Shown here piece by piece: positions 1 through 8,153 of a stretch of 64,000 bases of DNA. A program made the translations under genes and the position numbers. Location: the NCBI RefSeq assembly GCF_947488945.1, contig NZ_CANLBS010000009.1, positions 281,051-345,050 on the forward strand. Direction: 5' to 3'. The stretch's first letter is position 1, and the number at the start of each line of letters is the position of its first letter. Source of the DNA: an uncultured Streptomyces sp. GTDB taxonomy: Bacteria; Actinomycetota; Actinomycetes; Streptomycetales; Streptomycetaceae. Under the pieces are notes generated by a model. That model worked only from the letters and a program-made list of their open reading frames with translations. It did no database searches and was not told the DNA's origin.

Positions 1-223
1 CCGAGACGACGCCGTCGACCAGCCGGCCCGCCAGCCGCTCCAAGGCGCGCGCTTTCCACACCTCGGGCAGCGACCCGGTCGCCGCCAGGTCGAAGCGGAG
101 CTCCACCTGCGAGTCGCTGGTGTTGACGTGCTGGCCGCCGGGCCCGGAGGACCGCGAGAAACGCCACATGAGCTCGGCCTCCGGGAGGGAGACCGAGCCG
201 CGGATGACATAGGGCCCGGACAT
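1..223 (-). CDS. arfB: Peptidyl-tRNA hydrolase ArfB (3' end cut by window edge)
   Basis: The first ~74 codons of a class-I release-factor-like peptidyl-tRNA hydrolase run off the left edge. The protein starts MSGPYVIRGSV and carries the GGQ loop in the context SSGPGGQHVNTSDSQVEL, as in ArfB/YaeJ and prokaryotic RF1/2 domain 3. The family enters stalled ribosomes and hydrolyses peptidyl-tRNA. An alternative in-frame ATG lies three codons upstream at 232. The C-terminal basic tail, which distinguishes ArfB from true release factors, is outside the window, but a start so close to the GGQ loop excludes a full-length RF1/RF2. Confidence 0.85.
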   Translation of the reverse strand, partial: MSGPYVIRGSVSLPEAELMWRFSRSSGPGGQHVNTSDSQVELRFDLAATGSLPEVWKARALERLAGRLVDGVVS

Positions 224-477
224 GACACCCATGTTCCCCGCAACGGACCCCCCACGTCACCTTCTTTTGCCCGCACTCCTGCCGCGCGAAGCGGCCGCGG
301 GGCCGCGGACGCCCCGGTTCCACCGTCCCGCGACACGGACGGGACGGAACGGGACAGAAGTTCGGCAAAGAAAGTAAAGGGACCAGGAACCTCGTGGTCC
401 CATGCGTGCGTTATGACGGGTGACGGTAGCTTTCGTGAGGGCACGAGGCCCGCACAAGACGAGGAAAGGCACTTCCC

Positions 478-1053
478 ATGGCTGTAAGCCTGTCCAAGGG
501 CGGCAACGTCTCGCTCACCAAGGAGGCACCCGGCCTGACCGCCGTCACGGTCGGCCTCGGCTGGGACGTCCGCACCACCACCGGCACCGACTTCGACCTC
601 GACGCCTCGGCGATCGCGGTCAACAACGCCGGCAAGGTCTACTCCGACGGCCACTTCGTCTTCTTCAACAACAAGTCGACGCCGGACCAGACCATCGTCC
701 ACACCGGTGACAACGTCACCGGCCAGGGCGAGGGCGACGACGAGCAGATCAACGTCAACCTGGCGGCCCTCCCGGCCGACATCGACAAGATCGTCTTCCC
801 GGTCTCGATCTACGACGCCGAGAACCGCAGCCAGAACTTCGGCCAGGTGCGGAACGCCTTCATCCGCATCATCAACCAGGCCGGCGGCACCGAGATCGCC
901 CGCTACGACCTCAGCGAGGACGCCGCCACCGAGACCGCCATGGTCTTCGGCGAGCTCTACCGCAACGGCGCCGAGTGGAAGTTCCGCGCGGTCGGCCAGG
1001 GTTACGCCTCGGGCCTGCGCGGCATCGCCACCGACTTCGGCGTCAACCTCTGA
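478..1053 (+). CDS. terD: TerD family calcium-binding stress protein
   Basis: This 191-residue protein is a full-length TerD domain. It begins MAVSLSKGGNVSL and has the acidic calcium-site segments DFDLDAS (about residues 38-44) and GDNVTGQGEGDDEQI (77-91), then NFGQVRNAFIRI and the C-terminal ETAMVFGELYR and WKFRAVGQGY. TerD proteins are cytosolic calcium-binding proteins tied to tellurite and other stress resistance; streptomycetes have many copies and the exact role of this one is unknown. A good ribosome site (AGGAAAGG) precedes the ATG by about 7 nt. It is a single gene here, with no other ter gene adjacent. Confidence 0.95.
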   Translation: MAVSLSKGGNVSLTKEAPGLTAVTVGLGWDVRTTTGTDFDLDASAIAVNNAGKVYSDGHFVFFNNKSTPDQTIVHTGDNVTGQGEGDDEQINVNLAALPADIDKIVFPVSIYDAENRSQNFGQVRNAFIRIINQAGGTEIARYDLSEDAATETAMVFGELYRNGAEWKFRAVGQGYASGLRGIATDFGVNL

Positions 1054-1080
1054 CGCACGCTCCACCCCGCTTCAGCATGC

Positions 1081-1165
1081 GACGACGCGTCGGTCGTCCG
1101 CCGCGTCGTCCGTGACCCGGGCGCATGAGAGAAGCCCCCGGTCGTTCCTGTCGGCCGGGGGCTTC
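1081..1165. terminator. Two hairpins between converging terD and M1 peptidase genes
   Basis: A 9-bp stem (GACGACGCG at 1081-1089 with CGCGTCGTC at 1102-1110) is followed by an 11-bp stem (GAAGCCCCCGG at 1131-1141 with CCGGGGGCTTC at 1155-1165). They lie between two converging genes and probably end transcription from both sides. Confidence 0.7.
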
Positions 1166-1243
1166 CCCCGTGCGGTGTCCACGAGACCTGACCCCAGGGT
1201 CGGGCGTCAGGCCAGGACCGGGCGGCGGGGCCCGGTTCAGGCG

Positions 1244-2665
1244 TCAGGCGCGGGAAGGGCGTCCGTCGCCGTAGAGCCAGGCGTCCCACAGGGGGGCCAG
1301 GTCGAGGCCGGTGCGGCGTTCCGCGTAGGCGGTGAAGTCGCCGGTGGCGGCGTTGCCGTGGCGGTGCGCGGCCGTCCAGCCCTTGAGTAGGGCGAAGAAC
1401 GCCTCGTCGTCGTCGATCGCCAGCCGGAGACGGTGCACCACCATCGCCCCGCGGCCGTAGACCGGGGCCTCGGAGATGTCGGCCGCGGTCGGCGGGTCGG
1501 CGGGCGGAAAGGCCCAGTTGGCGTCGTCGGCGTACGCCTCGTCGAAGAGGTGCTGCGCGGAGGCCCCGTGGTGGTCCTCGCTCCACAGCCACTCCGCGTA
1601 GGTCGCGAACCCCTCGTTCAGCCACATGTCCCGCCAGGTGGCCGGGGTGACCGAGTCCCCGAACCACTGGTGGGCCAACTCGTGGACGAGCAGGCCGATG
1701 TCGGGCGGCCCCGGGAAGTACGGGCGGGTCTGCGTCTCCAGGGCGTACCCGGAGTCACCGGGACGGTCCACGATCGCACCGGTCGAAGCGAACGGGTACG
1801 GGCCGAACCTTTCCGACGCCCAGGCCACCACCTGCGGGATCTGTTCGAGGACCGCCGAACTCCGCTTGCGCGAGACCGGGTCGACCGCAGTCAGGACCTC
1901 GATCCCGTCGCCGGTCCTCGACTCCTCGACGGTGAACCGGCCGATCGCGACGGTCGCCAGATAACTCGCCATGGGTGCGTCGGTGCGCCAGGTGGACGTG
2001 GTCCGGCCGCCGCTCGTGCGGACAGCCGTGCGCCGCCCGTTGGAGACCGCCGTCAGCCCTTCCGGAACGGTGACCTCGACGCTGTAGGTGGCCTTGTCGC
2101 TCGGGTGGTGGTTGCCCGGGAACCACGTCATCGACCCGGTCGGCTCGCCGAGCGCCACCCAGCCGTCGCCGGTCTTCAGCCACCCCTCCTCGGAACCGTC
2201 CTGATCGGTGAGGGTGAGGGGACTGCCCGCGTACCGCACGACCGTCCGGAAGGTGCGGCCGACGCGCAGCCGCTCCTCCACGTCGGCGGCGGGCCGGAGC
2301 GTCAGTTCGCGCCCCGCCCGGTTGACGGCCGCCGGCCGTCCCTCGACGGTCGCGCTCCGTACGTCGAGCCCGGCCAGGTCGAGGTTGAAGGCGCTCAGGT
2401 CCTGGGTGGCGCGCGCGATGATCTCGGCGGTGCCGGAGAGCCGGCCGTCGGCGCCGACGGCCAGCTCCAGCCCGTAGTGGGTGACGTCGTATCCACCGTT
2501 GCCGAGCCTCGGGAAGTAGGGATCGCGCAGACCGGCCGCGCCCGGCTTGCCCGACACCCCGGCCTGCGTCCCGGTGCACGCGGTGCCGAGGCCGGCGACG
2601 GTGACGAGTACGGCTCCGAGGGCGACCGCGGGCGCCAGGCGCCGCACGGGGCTTCGCTGATCCAC
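1244..2665 (-). CDS. M1 family zinc metallopeptidase, probable lipoprotein
   Basis: A 473-residue aminopeptidase N-like protein. The M1 zinc site is complete: HELAH at residues 328-332, then 18 residues to the third ligand Glu351 (WLNEGFATYAEW). The exopeptidase-type GxMEN equivalent appears as GYALETQTRPYF just before it. It is shorter than full aminopeptidase N (~850 aa) and lacks the long C-terminal helical domain, as in other short actinobacterial M1 proteins. The N-terminus has a basic start, a hydrophobic stretch and a Cys at residue 30 in GLGTAC, an imperfect lipobox, so a membrane-anchored extracellular enzyme is likely. The GTG start lies 7 nt after TAAGAT, which suggests a leaderless transcript. 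Confidence 0.9.
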   Translation of the reverse strand: MDQRSPVRRLAPAVALGAVLVTVAGLGTACTGTQAGVSGKPGAAGLRDPYFPRLGNGGYDVTHYGLELAVGADGRLSGTAEIIARATQDLSAFNLDLAGLDVRSATVEGRPAAVNRAGRELTLRPAADVEERLRVGRTFRTVVRYAGSPLTLTDQDGSEEGWLKTGDGWVALGEPTGSMTWFPGNHHPSDKATYSVEVTVPEGLTAVSNGRRTAVRTSGGRTTSTWRTDAPMASYLATVAIGRFTVEESRTGDGIEVLTAVDPVSRKRSSAVLEQIPQVVAWASERFGPYPFASTGAIVDRPGDSGYALETQTRPYFPGPPDIGLLVHELAHQWFGDSVTPATWRDMWLNEGFATYAEWLWSEDHHGASAQHLFDEAYADDANWAFPPADPPTAADISEAPVYGRGAMVVHRLRLAIDDDEAFFALLKGWTAAHRHGNAATGDFTAYAERRTGLDLAPLWDAWLYGDGRPSRA

Positions 2666-2672
2666 GGAGTCG

Positions 2673-2678
2673 ATCTTA
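2673..2678 (-). promoter_or_regulatory. -10 box of a leaderless promoter (M1 peptidase)
   Basis: TAAGAT on the minus strand ends 7 nt before the GTG start at 2665 and no ribosome site is present. This is the usual layout of leaderless actinobacterial genes. Confidence 0.55.
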
Positions 2679-2743
2679 TGCGGGCGGGGCGGCGGAGCCG
2701 GTGCCGCCGGGGCCCGGGGATGCCCGGACCCCCTGCTCCCGGG

Positions 2744-3343
2744 TCAGCGGCCGAGGGCCGCCACGCCGGCGCGGGCGAACTTCTCGTCCAGGTCGCCGCT
2801 GGGCGCGCCCGCCACGCCGATACCGGCCACCGGGGCGCTGCCGGCCTTGACCGGCACGCCGCCCGCCAGGAAGAGCGTGCCGGGGATGTCCTTCAGGTTC
2901 GGTGCCTGCTCCAGCCGCTTGACCAGGTCCGAGGTCGGGGCGTTCCAGGAGACGGCGGTGTACGCCTTCTTCTCGGCGGACTCGTAGGACTGCGGGCCCG
3001 CGCCGTCGCCGCGCAGGGTGACGAGGGTGTTGCCGTCACGGTCGACCACCGCTACGGAGACGTGCTGGTTCTCCTTCTCGGCGGCGTCCAGGGCGGCCTT
3101 CGCGGCCTTGGTGGCGGCGTCGATCGTCAGGTGGCTGGTCCGCTGGAGGTCGCGGTCGGCGGTGTCCGAGGACGCGGCGGGGGCGGCGGCGGGCGCTGCG
3201 GGGGTGGACGCGTTGGCGGACACCGCTCCGAAGGTCCCGGCGCCGAGCGCGGCGGCGGCCACCGCACCGGTCAGGACGCGGGTGCGCAGCGAGAGGCGAC
3301 GGGTGGTGGTGGCGTCGGCGCTGTGGACGGGCGTGGCGGTCAT
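2744..3343 (-). CDS. hbpS: HbpS, secreted heme-binding redox sensor
   Basis: A 199-residue GlcG/HbpS (DUF336) protein. Residues 1-45 are an export signal with twin arginines (TTRRLSLRT) and a hydrophobic run ending near VSANAS. The mature part has the family hallmarks AAKAALDAAEKENQHVSVAVVD, SAEKKAYTAVSWN and AGGVPV/GIGVAGAPSGDLDE. In Streptomyces reticuli HbpS is an extracellular octamer that binds and degrades heme and controls autophosphorylation of the sensor kinase SenS in response to iron and peroxide. The neighbouring senS-senR pair reads away from it on the other strand, exactly the known arrangement, so the assignment rests on both sequence and context. The start at 3343 was chosen because upstream in-frame residues are translated from the repeat-bearing intergenic DNA. 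Confidence 0.93.
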   Translation of the reverse strand: MTATPVHSADATTTRRLSLRTRVLTGAVAAAALGAGTFGAVSANASTPAAPAAAPAASSDTADRDLQRTSHLTIDAATKAAKAALDAAEKENQHVSVAVVDRDGNTLVTLRGDGAGPQSYESAEKKAYTAVSWNAPTSDLVKRLEQAPNLKDIPGTLFLAGGVPVKAGSAPVAGIGVAGAPSGDLDEKFARAGVAALGR

Positions 3344-3759
3344 GGTGTGGCTCCCTGGTGAGGTGGTGGCGCCGGGGGGACCGGCGTGCCGTCGGATCGG
3401 GCTCCGGGGCCGGGGGCCGGTGTGGGGTCCGGTCCCGGTCGCCGCGTCGGCTCCTGGTATCGATGCTGGGCCCGGGGACCGGCCCGGCCCGTCGGCGTAC
3501 CGGCTGCGGCTGCGGCGCCCTCCGGTGGACGGACGGGTCAACCGATCGGCTGATGCGGGGGTGGCCGGGCGGGGTGAGGGTGGAGAAGCGGCACGCGCGC
3601 TCCGGTATGCCCGGCCGCCGTGACCCCGCTCGCGCCGCCCCGGCGGTTCCGGCACCGGTGCGGTACTTCGGACGGGACAGGACAGACCCGGTTTCCCGCA
3701 TGCTGGAGCCACCGCACGGCGGAGAACGCGCGGCGGAGAACGACCACGACGGACGACGA

Positions 3760-3836
3760 CCACGGGCCACGGGCCACGAGCCACGAGCCACGAGCCACGA
3801 GCCACGAGCCACGAGCCACGAGCCACGAGCCACGAC
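3760..3836 (+). repeat. 7-bp tandem repeat (11 units) upstream of senS
   Basis: Eleven head-to-tail heptamers: CCACGGG twice (3760-3773), CCACGAG eight times (3774-3829) and CCACGAC once. The array ends 19 bp before the senS start, inside the 512-bp gap between hbpS (starts 3343, leftward) and senS. The remainder of the gap shows no convincing gene. The unit length is not a multiple of 3 codons and all frames through it stay open, so open frames across it are not evidence of coding. It may be a phase-variable spacer or a cluster of regulator half-sites. Confidence 0.9.
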
Positions 3837-3855
3837 GGAGAGTACGAGGCACCAG

Positions 3856-5268
3856 GTGCGGCAGAGAACCGAGCGGGAGGGCGGATCCCCCGAGGGCGCG
3901 TCTGCACCCGCCGGAGCCGGTGCAGACGCGCCCGCCGACGCCCGTGCCACCGCGCCCACCGAAGCAGCCGCCGACGCGTCCGCCGCCGTGCCGCCCCTCC
4001 CCGCGGAGGCCGGCAGCACCTCCGCCCCCGGCGACCCCGACGCCCGCTGGCTGTCGCTCCTCATGCACACCGCGTTCTTCCTGCTGCTCGGCGCCTCCCT
4101 GGCCCGCTTCCTGCTGCGGCACCCCGGCGAGGCCCGTACCCCGTGGGTGGTCGCGCTGTCGGTGACCCTCGCCGTCGTCCACCTGCTGGGTCCGGTGCTG
4201 AGCCGTCGTCCTGCGCGCGCTCCGGCCGTCCGGTTCGGCGTGCTGGTGGCGGTGTGGATGGTGCTGGTCGTGCTCGCGCCGAGCTTCGCGTGGTGCGCGG
4301 TGCCGCTCATCGCCACCGGACTGCACCTGCTGCCGACCCGCCCCGGTCTGGCGTTGGTGGCCCTGCTGACGGCGTTCGTGGTGGCCGCGCAGCTACGGCT
4401 GGCCGACGGCTTCGATCCGCAGTTGCTGCTGGCCCCGCCGGCCGTCGCCGCGCTCGCCACCGCCGTCTTCGTCCGCATGCAGCGCCAGTCCGACCGCAGC
4501 AGGGAGCTGGCCCGGCACCAACGCGGGCTCATCGACGACCTGCTGCGCACCCGGCGCGAACTCGCGGCCACCGAGCGCCGCGAGGGAACCCTCGCCGAGC
4601 GCCAGCGCCTGTCCATGGAGATCCACGACACCCTGGCACAGGGCCTGTCCAGCCAGCGGATGCTGCTCCAGGCCGCCGAACGCACTTGGGACGGCGCACC
4701 GGAGACCGCCCGCTCCCACGTCCGTACGGCGGCGGGCATCGCGGAGCACAACCTCGCCGAGGCCCGGCGGTTCGTGCACGACCTGGCCCCCGCCGACCTC
4801 GCCGAGGGGGGCGGTCTGGAGGCGGCGCTGCGTACCCTGGCCGGGCGGGAGAGCCGACCGGGCACGCTGGTGGTGCGCTGCCACGTCGAGGGAGCCGCCC
4901 GCGTCCCGCTGCCGGACCGGGTCCAGTCGGCGCTGCTCCGCATCGCCCAGGGGGCGCTCGCCAACGTACGGGAGCACTCCGGCGCGACCACGGCGGCGCT
5001 GACCCTGACGCACCTCGACGACCGGGTGGTGCTGGACGTCGCGGACGACGGCGAGGGCTTCGAGCCGTCGGGGGAGCGGGCCGGTCAGGACCCCGGTCGC
5101 GGGCACGGACTGCCCGCGATGCGAGCCCGGGTCCGCCAGCTCGGCGGCTCGCTGACCGTCGAGTCGTCGCCGGGCGAGGGCGCCGTGCTCACCGCCTGCG
5201 TACCGCTTCCGCCGTCGCTCCCCGCCTCCGGGGCCCGGCCCGCGCCCGCCCCCGAGGAGTCCGCATGA
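3856..5268 (+). CDS. senS: SenS, redox-sensing histidine kinase (partner of HbpS)
   Basis: A 470-residue HisKA_3-type kinase. An Ala/Pro-rich N-terminus (about 1-60) is followed by roughly five membrane segments between residues 65 and 215, with little extracytoplasmic loop. Then come a coiled region, the phospho-acceptor His257 in MEIHDTLAQGLSS and a GHKL ATPase domain (NVREHSG, DDGEGFEPSG, GHGLPAMRARVRQLGG). In S. reticuli, SenS phosphorylates SenR and is controlled from outside by HbpS. I chose the GTG at 3856 because GAGG lies about 7 nt upstream and it places the 7-bp repeat array outside the protein; much longer in-frame extensions would translate that array. It overlaps senR by ATGA. 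Confidence 0.9.
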   Translation: MRQRTEREGGSPEGASAPAGAGADAPADARATAPTEAAADASAAVPPLPAEAGSTSAPGDPDARWLSLLMHTAFFLLLGASLARFLLRHPGEARTPWVVALSVTLAVVHLLGPVLSRRPARAPAVRFGVLVAVWMVLVVLAPSFAWCAVPLIATGLHLLPTRPGLALVALLTAFVVAAQLRLADGFDPQLLLAPPAVAALATAVFVRMQRQSDRSRELARHQRGLIDDLLRTRRELAATERREGTLAERQRLSMEIHDTLAQGLSSQRMLLQAAERTWDGAPETARSHVRTAAGIAEHNLAEARRFVHDLAPADLAEGGGLEAALRTLAGRESRPGTLVVRCHVEGAARVPLPDRVQSALLRIAQGALANVREHSGATTAALTLTHLDDRVVLDVADDGEGFEPSGERAGQDPGRGHGLPAMRARVRQLGGSLTVESSPGEGAVLTACVPLPPSLPASGARPAPAPEESA

Positions 5269-5909
5269 CCCCGCCCGCACCGGAACCCGCGCCCGTACGC
5301 GTCCTGCTCTGCGACGACCACGTGGTGGTCCGCGCCGGACTGCTGGCACTGCTCGGCAGCGAACCGGACCTCGACGTCGTCGGCGAGGCCGGCAGCGGCG
5401 AGGAGGCCGTGGCACTGGCGGCGAAGCTGTCCCCGGACGTGGTGCTGATGGATCTCCAGCTCGGGGCGGGCATCGACGGGGTCGAGGCGACCCGGCTGAT
5501 CGTCGGGGCCGGTACCGGCCGCGTCCTGGTGCTCACCACCTACGACACGGACGCGGACATCACCCGGGCCATCGGCGCGGGTGCCACCGGCTATCTGCTG
5601 AAGGCCGAGCGGCCGGAGGAGCTCTTCACGGCCATCCGGTCGGCGGCGCTCGGCCGGACGACTCTGTCGGCGCCGGTCGCGGACCGGGTGATGGCCCGGA
5701 TGCGTACCCCTCCGCCGACGCTGACGGACCGCGAGCGCGACATCCTGGGACAGCTCTCCCGCGGCCTCGGCAACCGGGAGATCGCCCGCGCCCTGTTCAT
5801 CAGCGAGGCGACGGTCAAGACCCACCTGGGCCGCATCTACGACAAGCTCGGCGTGGACACCCGGGCGGGCGCGGTTGCGGTCGCCAAGGAACAGCGGCTG
5901 CTGTCCTGA
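5265..5909 (+). CDS. senR: SenR, NarL/LuxR-type response regulator
   Basis: A 214-residue response regulator with a receiver domain (acidic pair in LLCDDH, phospho-acceptor Asp63 in VVLMDLQLG, Lys in YLLKAE) and a C-terminal LuxR-type helix-turn-helix (LTDRERDILGQLSRGLGNREIARALFIS, split here only for description, then ATVKTHLGRIYDKLGV). Its start overlaps the senS stop in ATGA, so the two are translationally coupled. In S. reticuli SenR activates the catalase-peroxidase operon furS-cpeB and hbpS; those target genes, apart from hbpS, are not in this window. Confidence 0.92.
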   Translation: MTPPAPEPAPVRVLLCDDHVVVRAGLLALLGSEPDLDVVGEAGSGEEAVALAAKLSPDVVLMDLQLGAGIDGVEATRLIVGAGTGRVLVLTTYDTDADITRAIGAGATGYLLKAERPEELFTAIRSAALGRTTLSAPVADRVMARMRTPPPTLTDRERDILGQLSRGLGNREIARALFISEATVKTHLGRIYDKLGVDTRAGAVAVAKEQRLLS

Positions 5910-6095
5910 GCGGTACGGCCGCCGCCACGGAAGCGGGACGTCGGGCCTCCACCGCCACGGACCGGCGTCCGGCCGCCGATGCCCCGCGCCCTGTGCCCCA
6001 TGCCCGCGGCCTGCCCCTGCCCCCTGGCCGGCCGCGGGCGTCGGTCGAACCGGTGTGCGGGCGGGAGGGTGCGGGGGACGTGACACCATCGAACC

Positions 6096-6593
6096 GTGCT
6101 CGACATCGGCTACTCCCTCTCCCGTCGCTTCCCCGATCCCCCGCAGACCGACTACCGCCGCGCGGACGTCCGGGCCCTGCGCCACGACCTGTTCTCCGGG
6201 GACGTCTACCTCGCGGACACCAAGGCGGACCGCGAGGTGTCCACAGCCTGGGGATGGGTGCCGGTCCTCGACTTCGCGTGGGCGCTGTGCGACATCGTGG
6301 AGCAGATCGACCAGGACCCCCGCGGCAACCGCTCGCACCGGCAGCAGTTCGCCGAGCTGGACTTCACCGAGTCCTCGGACCGGATGCTGTTCGAGCGCCG
6401 CTTCGGCTGGGTCGACATCGAGGCCGACTGGATGCCCGGGGACGAGCCGCCACTGACGTTCAGCCACTCGCTGCTGCGCCGTGAGGCCCGCGACTTCCTG
6501 CACGACCTGATCGCGGACCTGTCGGACATGCACGAGGGCCTGGCCGACAACCCCGTCGTCTGGGACCTCCAGGCGCGCTTCCCGCGCATCTGA
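6096..6593 (+). CDS. Conserved hypothetical protein
   Basis: A 165-residue soluble acidic protein with a GTG start (LDIGYSLSRRFPDPP). It has no signal peptide or membrane segment. Trp-rich stretches (STAWGWVPVLDFAWALCDIV, VDIEADWMPGD) and a helical end (RREARDFLHDLIADLSDMHEGL) look like a folded cytosolic domain of a streptomycete-specific family. I do not recognise a function. Codon use is strongly GC3-biased, so it is a real gene. A weak -10-like CACCAT lies 6 nt before the start; no ribosome site is seen. Confidence 0.7.
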   Translation: MLDIGYSLSRRFPDPPQTDYRRADVRALRHDLFSGDVYLADTKADREVSTAWGWVPVLDFAWALCDIVEQIDQDPRGNRSHRQQFAELDFTESSDRMLFERRFGWVDIEADWMPGDEPPLTFSHSLLRREARDFLHDLIADLSDMHEGLADNPVVWDLQARFPRI

Positions 6594-6685
6594 GAGGGCC
6601 GGGGCGGCGCACGGCAGAAGGCTGGGGGAGGCTCGGCTCCCGCGCCCGCACCCCGTACGTCACGCCTCCACGCGTACCCCGTACG

Positions 6686-7426
6686 TCATGCCTCCACGCG
6701 CACCCCGATCTGCGCGGCGAACGACGGTGCCAGCTCCATGAGCTGGACCGGGCTGATCACCGCTCCGGCCAGCCGCTCGATGCCCCGGGCGATGTCCAGC
6801 TCGGCGGCGCCGCGCAGGTCCACCGAGTCCATCCGGGCGTTGCTGAAATCGGCCCGGCGCAGCACGGTGTCGCGGAACTCGACCCGCACGAGGTGGGCGT
6901 CGCCGAAGTCCGGTTCGGAGAGCACACAGCCCTCGAAGACGACGTCCTTCAGCCGGGCGCCGCGCAGATTCAGGTAGTCGATCTTGCCGCCCCGCACCAC
7001 GACGCGTTCCAGCACGGCCCCGTGCATCTGCACGCCGCCGAGCCGGGCGTCCACCACCTCCACGTCCCGCAGCGACGCCTCGGCGAGCTCCGTGCCCACC
7101 CCGCGGACCCCGGTCAGCACCGAGTCGATGAAGCGGGCCCGGATCAGCTCCGTGCGGTCCAGGGCGCAGCCGTCGAGTGCGCAGTCCATGAAGCGGGCGC
7201 CGCGGGCCGACTGGTCGGCGAAGTCGTCGGCGGCGAACCGCAGACCGTCGTAGTCCCCGTCCGGCTCCAGGCCGCCGCCCTCGTACGGGACCAGCGGCGG
7301 CAGCCGCACCTCGGGCCGTCGCGCCGCCACCACCCCCTTCACCCGGGCCGTCCGGCCGGCCGCGCCTTTCCCACTCGTGGTCCCGCCCGTGGTCGTGCCC
7401 GTGGTCCTGCGCGCTGTCGGTGCCAT
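6686..7426 (-). CDS. Pentapeptide repeat protein
   Basis: A 246-residue protein with a low-complexity basic N-terminus (about 1-45) followed by a right-handed quadrilateral beta-helix from about residue 70 to 205. The helix shows A(D/N)LxX-type five-residue periods such as GARFMDCALDGCALDRTEL, GVQMHGAVLERVVV, GARLKDVVFEGCVL and RRADFSNARMDSVDL. Some family members (Qnr, MfpA) mimic DNA and protect gyrase; nothing here shows that this one does. An alternative ATG lies six codons upstream (7444); neither has a clear ribosome site. A short duplication (CGTACGTCATGCCTCCACGC-like) lies right at the 3' end, 6655-6700. Confidence 0.85.
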   Translation of the reverse strand: MAPTARRTTGTTTGGTTSGKGAAGRTARVKGVVAARRPEVRLPPLVPYEGGGLEPDGDYDGLRFAADDFADQSARGARFMDCALDGCALDRTELIRARFIDSVLTGVRGVGTELAEASLRDVEVVDARLGGVQMHGAVLERVVVRGGKIDYLNLRGARLKDVVFEGCVLSEPDFGDAHLVRVEFRDTVLRRADFSNARMDSVDLRGAAELDIARGIERLAGAVISPVQLMELAPSFAAQIGVRVEA

Positions 7427-7634
7427 CCGCCCATCGTCGCCCATGGCACCGACGGCACCGGCACCGCACACGGGGCCACCGCCCCCCGCGGCCCGGAGTC
7501 CCCCGCCGCGCCACGGGCAAGGGGGGCGCGAAAGGCCGGCGTCGGCCCGAACCGTCCGCCGCAGCACCGTCCCCGCCGCGCCGGGCCCCGGCCCCTTGCC
7601 CGGCTCCCTCGGTCCCTGCTCCCCGGTCCGGCCG

Positions 7635-8111
7635 TCAGGCGCCCGACCCCAGCTCCTCCAGCGCCCCGTCGGTGAGCCGGTACACGGTCCAGCCGTCCTG
7701 CGGGCGCGCGCCCAGCGACTCGTAGAAGGCGATCGAAGGCGCGTTCCAGTCGAGCACCGACCATTCCAGCCGGCCGTAGCCGCGGTCCACGCAGGTACGG
7801 GCCAATTCGCGCAGCAGCGCCTTGCCGTGACCGCCGCCGCGGCGTTCCGGGCGTACGTAGAGGTCCTCCAGGTACACGCCGTGGACGCCGCGCCAGGTCG
7901 AGAAGTTGAGGAACCACAGGGCGAAACCAACCACTTCGCCGTCGTCCGCCACCGCGACATGGGCGTAGGCGGCAGGGCGCTCGCCGAACAGGGCCTCCCT
8001 GAGCTGCTCCTCGGTGGCCCGTGCCTCGTGCAGCGCCTTCTCGTAATCGGCCAGCTCACGGACCATGGTGTGGATGACGGGGACGTCTGCGACGGTGGCG
8101 GTGCGAATCAT
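7635..8111 (-). CDS. GNAT family N-acetyltransferase (diamine/SAT type)
   Basis: A 158-residue single-domain GNAT enzyme close to spermidine/diamine acetyltransferases. It shows the acetyl-CoA loop LYVRPERRGGGHGKALLREL, the preceding strand motif GVYLEDLYV and the typical ending RLEWSVLDWNAPSIAFYESLGA. Likely reaction: transfer of acetyl from acetyl-CoA to a small amine; the true substrate is unknown. It stands alone between a pentapeptide-repeat gene and a kinase gene on the same strand. Confidence 0.88.
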   Translation of the reverse strand: MIRTATVADVPVIHTMVRELADYEKALHEARATEEQLREALFGERPAAYAHVAVADDGEVVGFALWFLNFSTWRGVHGVYLEDLYVRPERRGGGHGKALLRELARTCVDRGYGRLEWSVLDWNAPSIAFYESLGARPQDGWTVYRLTDGALEELGSGA

Positions 8112-8153
8112 GCAGGCAGCGTAAACGGGGTGTACGGGCGGGACGCCGGGCCC

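Noticed and set aside
1433..3361. 642-codon open frame on the plus strand
   Set aside because: It is the antisense of the M1 peptidase and hbpS genes, Arg/Gly-rich and domain-free.
3760..3836. Possible CRISPR-like array
   Set aside because: The 7-bp units are directly adjacent with no spacers and no cas gene is present; it is a simple tandem repeat.
3036..4991. Long open frame on the minus strand across hbpS-senS
   Set aside because: It reads antisense through senS and the repeat array, shows no domain, and results from high GC content.
6655..6700. Short duplicated CGTACGTCATGCCTCCACG-like sequence
   Set aside because: A small two-copy duplication at a gene's 3' end, with no sign of function.
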